Origin: Prorocentrum cordatum | Taxonomy: Eukaryota > Sar > Dinophyceae > Prorocentrales > Prorocentraceae | DNA length: 43,320 nucleotides | Direction: 5' to 3' | NCBI GenBank assembly: GCA_963575745.1 | Contig: CAUYUJ010000946.1 | Location: 1-43,320 of the forward strand | Part shown: in pieces, positions 1-10,242 of the stretch | How positions within the stretch are numbered: the stretch's first letter is position 1 | Layout of the letters: the number at the start of each line of letters is the position of its first letter | Made by a program: the position numbers and the translations under genes | Notes under the pieces: model-generated | Seen by the model: the letters and a program-made list of their open reading frames with translations, nothing else | What the model was told of the DNA's origin: nothing | Databases searched by the model: none

Positions 1-1
1 G

Positions 2-229
2 GGGAAGGCCGCAGGCAAAGGTCCAGCGCAGCCGGCGCAGGCAAAGGGCAGCTCTGGCAAGGGTAGTGGCAAGTGTGCTGGTGGGCCCAAGGGGGCGCGC
101 CCTGCACCTGTGTCGCCAGTCCTGCGGCGCAGATCGCGCAGCCGCGCCCAAGCAGACCGCAACAAAAAAGAGAGTCAGTGGAGCAAAGGCCAGAGCTGGC
201 AGCATGGCAAAAGCTGGTCGAGCCGGTGA
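2..229 (+). CDS. Gag-like protein, C-terminal fragment (element A)
   Basis: This is the end of the gag-like ORF of element A, cut by the window start. The tail is rich in Gly, Ser, Lys and Arg and includes an RRRSRSR run, and it matches the end of the B gag at 5938-6165 almost base for base. It has no CCHC zinc knuckle; nucleic-acid binding through the basic tail is an inference. It stops at a TGA (227-229), after which the same frame stays open into pol. Confidence 0.75.
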   Translation, partial: GKAAGKGPAQPAQAKGSSGKGSGKCAGGPKGARPAPVSPVLRRRSRSRAQADRNKKESQWSKGQSWQHGKSWSSR

Positions 230-2599
230 AGCCAGGCGTCCGAAGATGCGTCCGCCAGTGATGCTGATAGTACCCCTACAAGTGTTTTAAAGGACCGGGA
301 GTCCCTGGAGCATTCGCTCGGCGGGTTTGCTGCCTTGAACGAAGCCGTGGACTCCTTGCTAGCCAATCCTGTTTTGCTAGGCTCCATGGACCCTTGGAGT
401 CACCTGGAATGGGCTCTTTCTTTGCCTGCACACGAAGGGCTCCCGCCAGTGCCAGCAGTAATAGCTGAGGCACTGGGGGGGCGGAATCCCTGTCAGATTC
501 CGAGCTTCACGCGCATCGGGCGGCGAGGCTCCAGCACTGGGCCGCGCGAAAGCGCGAAACAGATTCAGCCTGGAGATGTGCGTTTGCGCTTTTGCCCGAG
601 CATTGTCAGCTTGTCCTCGGGCCTGAGAAGAATCTCATTCTTCTTGCGGAAATGATTGAGGCAATTGGCTGGCCAGACTGCCGCCTGGTGGAAGATCTCA
701 AACGTTTTCCCTTGCTTGGCCAGTTGCCTCGGAGCGGCATTTTGCCGCCCGTCGCGTACCCTGCAGTGTCAGAAACTGCAGAATCTCTCGCCGAGCGTTG
801 TTTGGAGAACAACGCCAACACTTTAGAGCGAGTGCGCCGACCGTCGGCCGCGCAGCCTGCAATCTGGAACGCATTTGTGGCGAAATGCGTGCAAGAGGTG
901 GCCGAAAAGAAGGCGTGGTGGACAGACAGAGCTGCGTCCCGCCGCCTCCGTGATCTCTGCCCGATTCCCTGCCCTGGAGGGGTGGAAGGAAGCAGGCGGC
1001 GAGTTCATCCCCAAGGTCCGCTTGATTGATGATTTCTCGGTCCTCGTCAATTCAGCCACGGCAATTCGGGAACCCATGCCGGTCGACACTTTGGACACTA
1101 TGCTCGCTGTTGCGCGGTCTGTCGCTGGCGATGCGCCGCGCGACTGCGCTGTGTGCTTCCGGAAGGAGGATTTTAAAGGGGCCTTCAAATCCCTGCCGCT
1201 GCGGGCGGAACACCTGCCTTTCGCTGTCATTTCCTGGCGCACTGCAGCCGAGCAGGCCAAAGGTCTGCAGTTGAATTGCTGCCCTTTTGGGTCGAGCGCT
1301 TCTGTCCACAGCTGGCATAGGCTTGGTTCGTTCTTCCAGGCGTTGCTTGCGCGAGATCTGTTTGTGGCATATCCCCGGTTCGTGGACGATCTGTTCTCTG
1401 CCGATAGGTGCCTGGACGCAGCAAGCGCGCTGACAGGGCCAGTAGGGACAGCGCATTGCGCAGAGCAACTGCTGGGCTTGACAGGCTGGGTGCTTGAGCC
1501 TTCGAAGCGCGTGAGAGGCGCCACGAGCACCACCATTTTGGGAGTGGACGTTTCTGCGCGCTCAGGCGAAATCATCTTCCAGATTGGGCCAGCTAAACAG
1601 CAGAAGTGGCTCGAGACAATTCAGGAGGCTCTCCAGAGTGACGCCCTCAGTCCAGCCGAAGCGAAGAGGTTGGCCGGCCGCCTGAATTGGGCTGGCAGCG
1701 CTGTTTTTGGAAAGGGAGCCAGGGCGTATCTCGCAGCGCTTCACTGGCAAGCGAATCGCCGCACTGCTCGTTTGACGGCGCGCGTCCGGACGGCGCTCCG
1801 CTGGTGGTCCGCGTTTTTAGCAGAGGCGCCGACAAGGCGGATTCAGCTTGCGCCGCGCGCCGTTGAGCGGTGCATTGTGTATACAGATGCTGCGGGAGAT
1901 GGAGGAATAGCATTCGCACTGGTGCACCCGAGTTTCCGATTGTGGAACGCCGCCTCGGTGCCGCAGGAGGCTTGGCAGTGGGCGCATCCACGGCGCACCC
2001 AGATTGTGCTGCGGGAGCTGCTTGCCGCAGCGTGCGCAGTCCGATGTTTAATCGAGCGCGGACTGGCTAACTGCGAAATTCTTCTTTTCGTGGATTGCAA
2101 TCCGGCGTTGCACGTGCTTGTGCGCGGAGCGAGCAGACAAACGGCGCCAGTCTGCCTCGCCGCGGCGGCTGGTACGCGCAAGGAGGTGTCCATCACTTTC
2201 ACCAACAGGAAATGCTACAGCGAGCCCGTGCAAGTGGTTCGGAGGTGCATATGCGCCCTCCAGGGTAAAGCGCTTTGTGGAGTATGTGTGCTTGTTTCTC
2301 GCCACAGCTGTCATTCCGGAGCGCTGTTTCCTGGCCTGACATATTCGGAAAGCCTTGCCGCGCTGAAGGTGGCGGCTCAGGCGTGCGGCATAGAAAACGC
2401 CATGTTCTGGGGAACGCATGCTTTTCGCCGAGGTTGGGCGACGGATTGTTTGCAGGCGAACGGCCCCACTGCCCTGTGTTATTCTGGTGGGTGGCGCGGG
2501 CTCACCGCGTTCGCGTACGCCTCAGCCAGGGCGCGGGGGAACGTGGCGGCAGCAGAGTTCTTAGTTGAACACTCAGATTCGTCGGACGCTGCTGAGTAA
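230..2599 (+). pseudogene. Broken RT-RNase H reading frame fused to the YR C-terminus (element A)
   Basis: The frame continues from the gag TGA, is lost at a run of seven G near 471-481, continues in another frame to about 925, and shifts again at a 4-bp GACA duplication (about 922-930) relative to B. Two in-frame 3-bp losses are also seen (near 702 and 1038). RT motifs are visible: RLIDDFS, KEDFKGAF and FVDDLF. RNase H shows YTDAA, LRELLAA and FVDCN. At 2144/2145 the sequence jumps to the YR C-terminus in frame, skipping the RNase H end and most of YR. The YR tail keeps HAFR (box II) and its Tyr codon TAC at 2516-2518. Because box I (LRYGE) is missing, the fusion should not recombine DNA. 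Confidence 0.85.
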
Positions 2600-2680
2600 A
2601 AATGCTCCTGCTTGCATGGGGGGGCACAGGTACCAGTAGCAAACCGCTTCGCGCAGCTGTCCGGGCCCACCTGGGTGCAG

Positions 2681-2782
2681 TGGGTGCCCTGGAGGTTTCC
2701 CAGGGCGGCCCCAGCCAGCTGCACGTATGTGTGTTGCCCATTGCACGTGTGGGAACGCGTGAATGTACATGCGAGGAATAAT
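2681..2782 (+). repeat. B-type split direct repeat at the end of element A
   Basis: The same 102-bp sequence is found at 10243-10344 and 10767-10868. It starts TGGGTGCCCTGGAGG and ends GAGGAATAAT. Here it runs straight into the A1 repeat of element B, making a B-A junction. Confidence 0.85.
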
Positions 2783-3153
2783 TTTAGTCGCCCCTAAATC
2801 ACGAGGCACGAGTGGTTTGGGGGGCAGTGAAATTTGAGGAGCAGGATTCTTGTCCACTCTTAGCCTCTTGGCTTCCTGGCCTCCTAGCTTCGTGCGTTTG
2901 GCTCATGGCCGGTAGCCTCCTACGGAGGCTGCGGAGTTGGAGGGGAAGTTCTTGCTCACGCCTGGCCCGTTCAGGGTGCGGTTTCCTTCTCTGCCCGTCT
3001 GTCCGTGTCCGTCCGTCCGTGTCCGTCTGTCGTTGGTCACCAGGGGCCTTGTGGACCCTGCGTCAGCACGCGGACGCAGCAGCGCCTGCGGGGTCAGGGG
3101 GTGCGCGTGCGCATCGCTTCTCGTGGGGCTGCTGCTGCCGCGGTGCAGGCTGC
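2783..3153 (+). repeat. A1 split direct repeat (left end of element B)
   Basis: 371 bp matching A2 at 10345-10714 with only a few differences: the first bases, one C/G change in a C-rich stretch, and one C insertion. Both copies contain TCGCCCCTAAATCACGAGG near the start and end in GCGGTGCAGGCTGC. After that point the copies diverge completely, which fixes the right border. Confidence 0.85.
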
Positions 3154-3525
3154 CGCTGCCGCGGTGCAGCAGGACAGGGCCCACGCCCCTGTCTGTACGC
3201 CCGTGCTCCTATGACGCCGTCTGCAGGCCTGGGTGGTGCACTCAGGTCGCAGACGGGGATAGGAGGCGGGAGGGTCGTCTGGTATTTCCCTTTGCAGCAC
3301 CTCGCCTTCAGCGCCGCGTCACGTTGCGTGCTCTCGCCTGCGGGCCGTTGGGCATTGGTGCTGGCGCTCCTCGTCGCATTTGCCGTTCGTGCACGGGTGC
3401 TCTTGCAAGCGCGCAGCTGGTAGTTCCAGGTGCGCCCTTGGCTGGGTTTCGCCAGTGCGTGGCGCCAGGCGGCCCCGCTGCCAGCTGGCGCGCCCTTAGC
3501 AGTGCTGCGCGGCTCCATTCACGGC
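3154..3525 (+). other. Unique leader of element B, no supported gene
   Basis: This GC-rich leader lies between A1 and the 66-bp array. Long frames run across it, but they are low in complexity and have no counterpart in the other elements, so I call no gene. A transcription start could lie in or near A1, but I recognise no promoter motif. Confidence 0.5.
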
Positions 3526-4545
3526 AAACCCTTGCTAACGCTGGGTTCCGCTGGTGCGCCCTTGCTAACGATGGGCGGCTCCAGTCACCACAAACCCTTG
3601 CTAACGCTGGGTTCCGCTGGTGCGCCCTTGCTAACGCGGGGCTGCTCCAGTCACCACAAACCCTTGCTAACGCTGGGTTCCGCTGGTGCGCCCTTGCTAA
3701 CGCTGGGCGGCTCCAGGACCAAAAACCCTTGCTAATGCTGGGTTCCGCTGGTGCGCCCTTGCTAACGCGGGGCTGCTCCAGTCACCACAAACCCTTGCTA
3801 GCGCTGGGTTCCGCTGGTGCGGCCTTGCTAACGCTGGGCGGCTCCAGTCACCACAAACCCTTGCTAACGCTGGGTTCCGCCGGTGCGCCCTTGCTAACGC
3901 TGGGTGGCTCCAGTCACCACAAACCCTTGCTAACGCTGGGTTCCGCTGGTGCGCCCTTGCTAACGCTGGGCGGCTCCAGTCAGCACAAACCCTTGCTAAC
4001 GCTGGGTTCCGCTGGTGCGCCCTCGCTAACGCGGGGCTGCTCCAGTCACCACAAACCCTTGCTAACGCTGGGTTCCGCTGGGGCGCCCTTGCTAACGCTG
4101 GGCTGCTCCAGTCAGCGCTAACGCTGTGGTCCGCTGGTGCGCCCTTGCTAACGCTGGCGGTTCCGGCGCCAAAAACTCCCGCAAACGCTGGGCTTTCCTG
4201 GAGCGCTCTTGCTAACGCTTCCAGGCGCTAAATACCCTTGCTAGCGCTGGGTGCCCCAGCTCATGCTGGGCGGCTCAGTCACGGCACCCTTGCTGACGCT
4301 GGGTTTCGCTGGTGCGCCCTTGCTGACGCTGGGCGGCTCCGTGCTGCCAACGCTGATGAGCCCTAGCTAACGCTGGGCGGCTCGAGCTTGCAAAGGCCCT
4401 TGCTGACGCTGAGTTGGGCAGGTGTGCTCTGGAACGCTGGGCGGTTTCAGTCGTCCCAGTTGCTAACGCTGGGTTCGGCTGGCGCGCCATTGCTCGCGCT
4501 CGGCTGCTCAGGCCGTTGCTAACGCTGAGGGGGTGCAGTTGTTCA
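3526..4545 (+). repeat. 66-bp tandem array in the element B leader
   Basis: About nine 66-bp units lie between 3526 and 4120, followed by degenerate units to about 4545. Each unit is two half-units that both start CCCTTGCTAACGCTGGG, one continuing TTCCGCTGGTGCG and the other CGGCTCCAGTCACC. Because 66 is divisible by 3, all frames tend to stay open and one encodes a 22-residue repeat (LTLGSAGAPLL core). I regard the peptide as incidental. Confidence 0.85.
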
Positions 4546-4849
4546 TTCCAGGTTATCCTGGCGTGCGGGACCAAACTCAACGACCGTCAACGTTGGTTGA
4601 CGCTGGGCGTTTCCAGCTACCGCGGCTTCGCCGGCGCCTTTGGGTGCAACTTGGTGAAGGTGTTTCTGCTTGCGCTGGTTTGCTGCTCCTCGTCGCAGAT
4701 TTTGCTGGGTCTGCCCGTTTCTCGTCCCACGTTTTGCTCGGCGGTCTTGTGTGGCTATTGTGATGTCCGTAGCCTCCACGGTTCGAGTCAGTCTTTGTTG
4801 CTCACCAGCTAACCAATCTGCAGATTCCTGCTTCGTTGTCCGCAACACC
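4546..4849 (+). other. Leader immediately 5' of gag in element B
   Basis: No gene is supported here. The segment joins the decayed 66-bp array to the gag start codon at 4850. An upstream in-frame extension of the gag frame exists, but its sequence does not match the other gag copies, so the ATG at 4850 is preferred. Confidence 0.5.
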
Positions 4850-6165
4850 ATGGCGCAGGTTTCGTTCACAGACGTTGAGATCAAGGCGGATCTCGAGGGT
4901 TTGCCTGCCGCAGCGTTCTCCGGGGCGCCCGCCGCAGACAGGCTGAACTGGGTGCGGTTCGCACTGAGCGTCGACGAAGCCCCACGCGCCAAACACGACT
5001 TGCGTTTCTACACCAGTGTAGCCGCAGCTCTCGCCAACCTCGTGGGCAGCACCCACCCGAGTGATTACAGTGACGTGGTGATCCGCGGCATGATCACGCA
5101 GGGCATCAAGCCCAACGACTTCCCCTTCGGCGCTGAGGATTACCCGGAGGCTTGGAAACTTCTGAAATTCTCCCCGGCGCAGCTCGTGCACGCTTTGCGC
5201 GTCCAGGGCAAGTGCGTGGCCCAGGCAGGCACCGCTGGCAGCAGCGGCGCAGGACCAAGCAGCAGTGACGTGGCCCCTGCTGCGACGGCTACTGATGCCT
5301 TCGCAGAGGTGATGCGCGACTTTGTCAAGCAAGCTGGCTCGCAGCCGAAGAAGGGCCTGTCCTTCAGCCTGGGGACAGGATCCGCGAGGTCGGGCTCCAC
5401 GAGTTTCCCCCAGAGGCTTTGCCGTCAGAGGAGCTCGCGGGCAAGTGGGAGGCGGCCGGCCGCGCCGCTGCCGACCGGGACAGGCACTTCGTGGGCAGCG
5501 CTGATGGCGACGACCTCCAAGCAGCCCACCGACCCCAGTGGAGCCGCACCCCAGAGATCGACGTCGTCGCTGCAGGAGGCACCTGGGAGGATCGGATGCG
5601 CGCGTCTCTTGAGATGCGCCGCGCCCGGACGCTCGAGGATCGGGTGCACTACGTTGGCTTCGCGACGTTCCTGGGCCACGTCATGACGTGGGGGCTCAAG
5701 ATCTGCATCATGAAGGTTTGTTCTGTGTCCGAGGTGCTGGGTTACGTGTTCCTGCTTACGCGGGTTGCCGAGGAGTTCGGGGGCGTGCACACCGCCTATT
5801 TCTACGATTGGCTGGTGCGGCGTGAGATGGCACGTTCCTTGGAGAGGGGCGAGCAGATTGCGCACTTTTTCCAGAGGTTGGACCGTGAGATCGTCCGGGA
5901 CGCTCGGGACAAGGCCCAGACGGCGATCGGCCGCGCGGGGAAGGCCGCAGGCAAAGGTCCAGCGCAGCCGGCGCAGGCAAAGGGCAGCTCTGGCAAGGGT
6001 AGTGGCAAGTGTGCTGGTGGGCCCAAGGGGGCGCGCCCTGCACCTGTGTCGCCAGTCCTGCGGCGCAGATCGCGCAGCCGCGCCCAGGCAGACCGCAACA
6101 AAAAAGAGAGTCAGTGGAGCAAAGGCCAGAGCTGGCAGCATGGCAAAAGCTGGTCGAGCCGGTGA
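4850..6165 (+). pseudogene. Gag-like protein of element B (one frameshift)
   Basis: The ATG at 4850 opens MAQVSFTDVEIKADLEG, which aligns with MSFSREEIQADLDG of the C and D copies, fixing the start. The expected product is about 438 residues. The N-terminal half matches C and D along its length (KARHDLR.YT, HPSD, EVIRDL-like stretches). The frame is lost near 5370 at a GGGG run: one extra G would restore agreement with D. The second half (from about 5380) has a conserved GKWEAA motif, a central GFATF.GH..WG region shared with C, and a basic Ser/Arg/Lys-rich tail. There is no zinc knuckle. The role as a particle or RNA-binding protein is inferred from position in the element. Confidence 0.75.
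6163..6165 (+). promoter_or_regulatory. In-frame TGA between gag and pol (candidate readthrough site), element B
   Basis: Gag ends in CGG TGA and the same frame stays open into the conserved N-terminal region of pol. The first ATG downstream is about 50 codons away, in SMDPWSHLEW, and is conserved in element C as AMTPWTHLEW. The same arrangement occurs in A, C and D. Readthrough or reinitiation at the conserved Met would both explain it. Confidence 0.5.
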
Positions 6166-8291
6166 AGCCAGGCGTCCGAAGATGCGTCCGCCAGTGATGC
6201 TGATAGTACCCCTACAAGTGTTTTAAAGGACCAGGAGTCCCTGGAGCATTCGCTCGGCGGGTTTGCTGCCTTGAGCGAAGCCGTGGACTCCTTGCTAGCC
6301 AATCCTGTTTTGCTAGGCTCCATGGACCCTTGGAGTCACCTGGAATGGGCTCTTTCTTTGCCTGCACACGAAGGGCTCCCGCCAGTGCCAGCAGTAATAG
6401 CTGAGGCACTGGGGGGGCGGAATCCCTGTCAGATTCCGAGCTTCACGCGCATCGGGCGGCGAGGCTCCAGCACTGGGCCGCGCGAAAGCGCGAAACAGAT
6501 TCAGCCTGGAGATGTGCGTTTGCGCTTTTGCCCGAGCATTGTCAGCTTGTCCTCGGGCCCGAGAAGAATCTCATTCTTCTTGCGGAAATGATTGAGGCAA
6601 TTGGCTGGCCAGACTGCCGCCTGGTGGAAGATCTCAAACGAGGCTTTCCCTTGCTTGGCCAGTTGCCTCGGAGCGGCATTTTGCCGCCCGTCGCGTACCC
6701 TGCAGTGTCAGAAACTGCAGAATCTCTCGCCGAGCGTTGTTTGGAGAACAACGCCAACACTTTAGAGCGAGTGCGCGGACCGTCGGCCGCGCAGCCTGCA
6801 ATCTGGAACGCATTTGTGGCGAAATGCGTGCAAGAGGTGGCCGAAAAGAAGGCGTGGTGGACAGAGCTGCGTCCCGCCGCCTCCGTGATCTCTGCCCGAT
6901 TCCCTGCCCTGGAGGGGTGGAAGGAAGCAGGCGGCGAGTTCATCCCCAAGGTCCGCTTGATTGATGATTTCTCAGGGTCTCTCGTCAATTCAGCAACGGC
7001 GATTGGGGAACCCATGCCGGTCGACACTTTGGACGCTCTGCTCGCTGTTGCGCGGTCTGTCGCTGGCGATGCGCCGCGCGACTGCGCTGTGTGCTTCCGG
7101 AAGGAGGATTTTAAAGGGGCCTTCAAATCCCTGCCGCTGCGGGCGGAACACCTGCCTTTCGCTGTCATTTCCTGGCGCACTGCAGCCGAGCAGGCCAAAG
7201 GTCTGCAGTTGATTTGCTGCCCTTTTGGGTCGAGCGCTTCTGTCCACAGCTGGCATAGGCTTGGTTCGTTCTTCCAGGCGTTGCTTGCGCGAGATCTGTT
7301 TGTGGCATATCCCCGGTTCGTGGACGATCTGTTCTCTGCCGATAGGTGCCTGGACGCAGCAAGCGCGCTGACAGGGCCAGTAGGGACAGCGCATTGCGCA
7401 GAGCAACTGCTGGGCTTGACAGGCTGGGTGCTTGAGCCTTCGAAGCGCGTGAGAGGCGCCACGAGCACCACCATTTTGGGAGTGGACGTTTCTGCGCGCT
7501 CAGGCGAAATCATCTTCCAGATTGGGCCAGCTAAACAGCAGAAGTGGCTCGAGACCATTCAGGAGGCTCTCCAGAGTGACGCCCTCAGTCCAGCCGAAGC
7601 GAAGCGGTTGGCCGGCCGCCTGAATTGGGCTGGCAGCGCTGTTTTTGGAAAGGGAGCCAGGGCGTATCTCGCAGCGCTTCACTGGCAAGCGAATCGCCGC
7701 ACTGCTCGTTTGACGGCGCGCGTCCGGACGGCGCTCCGCTGGTGGTCCGCGTTTTTAGCAGAGGCGCCGACAAGGCGGATTCAGCTTGCGCCGCGCGCCG
7801 TTGAGCGGTGCATTGTGTATACAGATGCTGCGGGAGATGGAGGAATAGCATTCGCACTGGTGCACCCGAGTTTCCGATTGTGGAGCGCCGCCTCGGTGCC
7901 GCAGGAGGCTTGGCAGTGGGCGCATCCACGGCGCACCCAGATTGTGCTGCGGGAGCTGCTTGCCGCAGCGTGCGCAGTCCGATGTTTAATCGAGCGCGGA
8001 CTGGCTAACTGCGAAATTCTTCTTTTCGTGGATTGCAATCCGGCGTTGCACGTGCTTGTGCGCGGAGCGAGCAGACAAACGGATCTCAATGCTTTGGTCA
8101 CTGGTTTCTGGTTCCAGGTCGCCAGGGCCGGCATCTCTTTGCACGCGTTCCGTGTTCCAAGTAAGCTGAACCTCGCCGATGGGCCCACCAGGTGGGACAC
8201 CTGGGACGCAGCTGTGGCCGCATTTGGCGCCCGGAGCTTTGAGCGGATTGCCTGGTTATGGCCGGCAGCACTGCCTTGGGACGCGGAGTGA
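6166..8291 (+). pseudogene. RT-RNase H polyprotein of element B (one frameshift)
   Basis: The frame runs from the gag TGA through a conserved N-terminal block (DPWSHLEW) to a G7 run at 6411-6417, where the homologous frame resumes one base back; it is then open to 8291. RT shows the DFS motif (RLIDDFS), the catalytic block KEDFKGAF, the CPFG block and FVDDLF with the Asp pair at 7323-7328. RNase H shows YTDAA (Asp codon 7824-7826), LRELLAA, FVDCN and NLADGPTR, i.e. a full D-E-D-D set. There is no protease or integrase. The G7 run would also fit a -1 slip (G GGG GGG), but C has no such shift at this point, so a lost base is the simpler reading. Confidence 0.85.
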
Positions 8292-8628
8292 CTGTACCCG
8301 ACCGTGGAAAAAGAACTTTCGCTGTCAGGTGTGGCGTCGTCACCATCGTGCGGCACAAACCCTCATCTCTGCGTGCCACTTGACAGGTCTCTTGTCGGAA
8401 CGCCGTTTCCTGTTTGGTTTTGGCGCCCTGAGCGCTTCCATTCGGACCCATGAGGTTCGGCCCTGGTTCCGGCAGTTTGTGGCCGAGGTTGTTTCCGCAG
8501 GGCCTCGGACTCCGAAAATTGTTCTGTGTGCCCGTCAGCTGGTCCGTGGCCAATGTGTGCTCGCGTTACGCCTGTTCGGCGTCATTCGTCGTCCACTGCG
8601 CGGTTCCGTCCGTAGCCGATTGGAGCAA
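8292..8628 (+). other. Spacer between pol and YR in element B
   Basis: No conserved coding sequence is visible in these 337 bp. The frame that later encodes YR is open here, but its homology to the other YR proteins begins only at the ATG at 8629. How YR is translated from a downstream position is not evident from the sequence. Confidence 0.5.
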
Positions 8629-10161
8629 ATGTTACATTTCATTGGCCAGAGTAGGGCACGGCAGGACGAGCTGGCTCGAGATGATGGTCGTTTGGTGCGT
8701 CCCAGGCTGAGCGATGCGCGTGACCGCGTGGAACGGGCTGGCAGTTCCACGCTCGGCGTTTTGTTGCGAAGAGCGGCGAGCATTTCAGGTCTCACAGTCG
8801 ACGTGCGAAGAATTGAGTCGGATCTGGCCGTCGAGGGAGCAGTAGATCATTCGGATTTCCTTGGCATTTCGGCGGCAGAGGCGCAGGACATCTGGTCTGC
8901 GCTCAGAGGTGTACCTTTGCCGTTCGCGGAGGCGCTGACGGAGCTGTGCGCGTCAGCATGCGCCTCTGCAGAACCTGAGGGCGCAGTGCGCGGTGCTGTG
9001 GCCCCGTTACTCCCCGACGCAGATACTCCCCGAACCGCCTGTGCTTGCCCTTGCGTCAGGGACAAACTCTCGGGCAATGGCAGCGCGCGCGGCTCTCAGG
9101 CTTTGCGCTGTGGCCCGCGCGTCTGGGGACATGCCAGGTCCTGCAACACTCGCAGATGCCATTTTGGTTTTGGCCAAAATTGACGGGGATGTGTTTCCGC
9201 TGCCGTCTTCTTCGCCAAGGCAAGAGCTGACTCGCAGCCGCCATATTGTCGACTTGGAGGCCATGCGTGAGCAGGCTGTGTGGCTCGAATTTTGCGGGTG
9301 GCGCGCCAGTGCGCGAGGCTACTCTTCTGCAGTGCGGTTGTACGGCCAGGTGGCTTTGCACTCGGCATCTGCACCTTGGCCGCCGACGACGCCCGTGGTT
9401 GACGCATGTATCAGTTTATTTCGGAGTGCAGGGACCTTGGCGCGATACTTGTCCCACCTCCGCGCTGTGCTGCATTGGATGCGTTTCCCTTTGGGCGCCC
9501 TGGCAGATACGGCCCGGGTCGTCCGTGGCGCTGAAAAGGCAGGCCGGTCGTTCAAACGGCCTCGCGTTCGTGCCACCGCTGCGAGACCAAAGCTCTGTCC
9601 ACGTGGTGCTCGGCGTTCGGCCTGCCCGACGTTGGGGCGTCCTGGGTCGTGGCGCGTCATTTCTGTTTACGGTATGGCGAGGTTCTCCAAATTGGATCGG
9701 TGACAGCGCCAGTCTGCCTCGCCGCGGCGGCTGGTACGCGCAAGGAGGTGTCCATCACTTTCACCAACAGGAAATGCTACAGCGAGCCCGTGCAAGTGGT
9801 TCGGAGGTGCATATGCGCCCTCCAGGGTAAAGCGCTTTGTGGAGTATGTGTGCTTGTTTCTCGCCACAGCTGTCATTCCGGAGCGCTGTTTCCTGGCCTG
9901 ACATATTCGGAAAGCCTTGCCGCGCTGAAGGTGGCGGCTCAGGCGTGCGGCATAGAAAACGCCATGTTCTGGGGAACGCATGCTTTTCGCCGAGGTTGGG
10001 CGACGGATTGTTTGCAGGCGAACGGCCCCACTGCCCTGTTTTATTCTGGTGGGTGGCGCGGGCTCACCGCGTTCGCGTGCGCTTCAGCCAGGGCGCGGGG
10101 GAACGTGGCGGCAGCAGAGTTCTTAGTTGAACACTCAGATTCGTCGGACGCTGCTGAGTAA
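8629..10161 (+). pseudogene. Tyrosine recombinase of element B (frameshifted, catalytic Tyr replaced by Cys)
   Basis: The start at 8629 (MLHFIGQSRAR) matches MALRFIDKSRAA in E and SFIDASRAAA in C. An N-terminal helical-looking domain (about residues 1-110) precedes a core-binding domain (about 9240-9540) and a catalytic domain. Box I Arg is in LRYGE (codon 9670-9672). Box II is H-A-F-R (His 9979-9981, Arg 9988-9990). The usual SGGWRG segment follows. The expected nucleophile in AFAYAS is TGC (Cys) at 10078-10080, whereas A has TAC. A C-x-C-x7-C-x2-C motif lies between boxes I and II. The frame shifts once around 8990-9050 and once near 9582 (one missing base). The product should insert a circular cDNA but is very likely dead in this copy. 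Confidence 0.8.
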
Positions 10162-10242
10162 AAATGCTCCTGCTTGCATGGGGGGGCACAGGTACCAGTA
10201 GCAAACCGCTTCGCGCAGCTGTCCGGACCCACCTGGGCGCAG
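10162..10242 (+). other. 3' UTR of element B between YR stop and B1
   Basis: 81 bp, nearly identical to 2600-2680 of element A; it contains a G7 run. No gene is visible. Confidence 0.5.

Larger units (their letters stand above)
1..2782 (+). mobile_element. Element A: Ngaro-like YR retrotransposon, 5' end outside window, internally deleted
   Basis: This stretch is nearly identical to 5937-8082 followed directly by 9706-10344 of element B, so it is a second copy of the same family lacking about 1.6 kb between RNase H and the YR C-terminus. It holds the gag C-terminus, the separating TGA, RT and RNase H, and the last part of YR. It ends with a B-type terminal repeat (2681-2782), after which element B begins with no spacer. 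The left part of gag and the left terminal repeat lie before the window. The element cannot be autonomous: the reading frame is broken and the YR lacks its core-binding domain and first catalytic arginine. Confidence 0.85.

Noticed and set aside
2937-4121. 394-codon open frame upstream of gag in element B
   Set aside because: It covers the A1 repeat and the 66-bp array, has no counterpart in A2 beyond the repeat, and ends in satellite-coded peptide.
8083-9706. Reading the sequence missing from element A as an intron that was spliced out
   Set aside because: It encodes the end of RNase H and most of YR, and its borders (AT...AG or GA...CA) fit no clear splice pair; a deletion with one base of homology is simpler.
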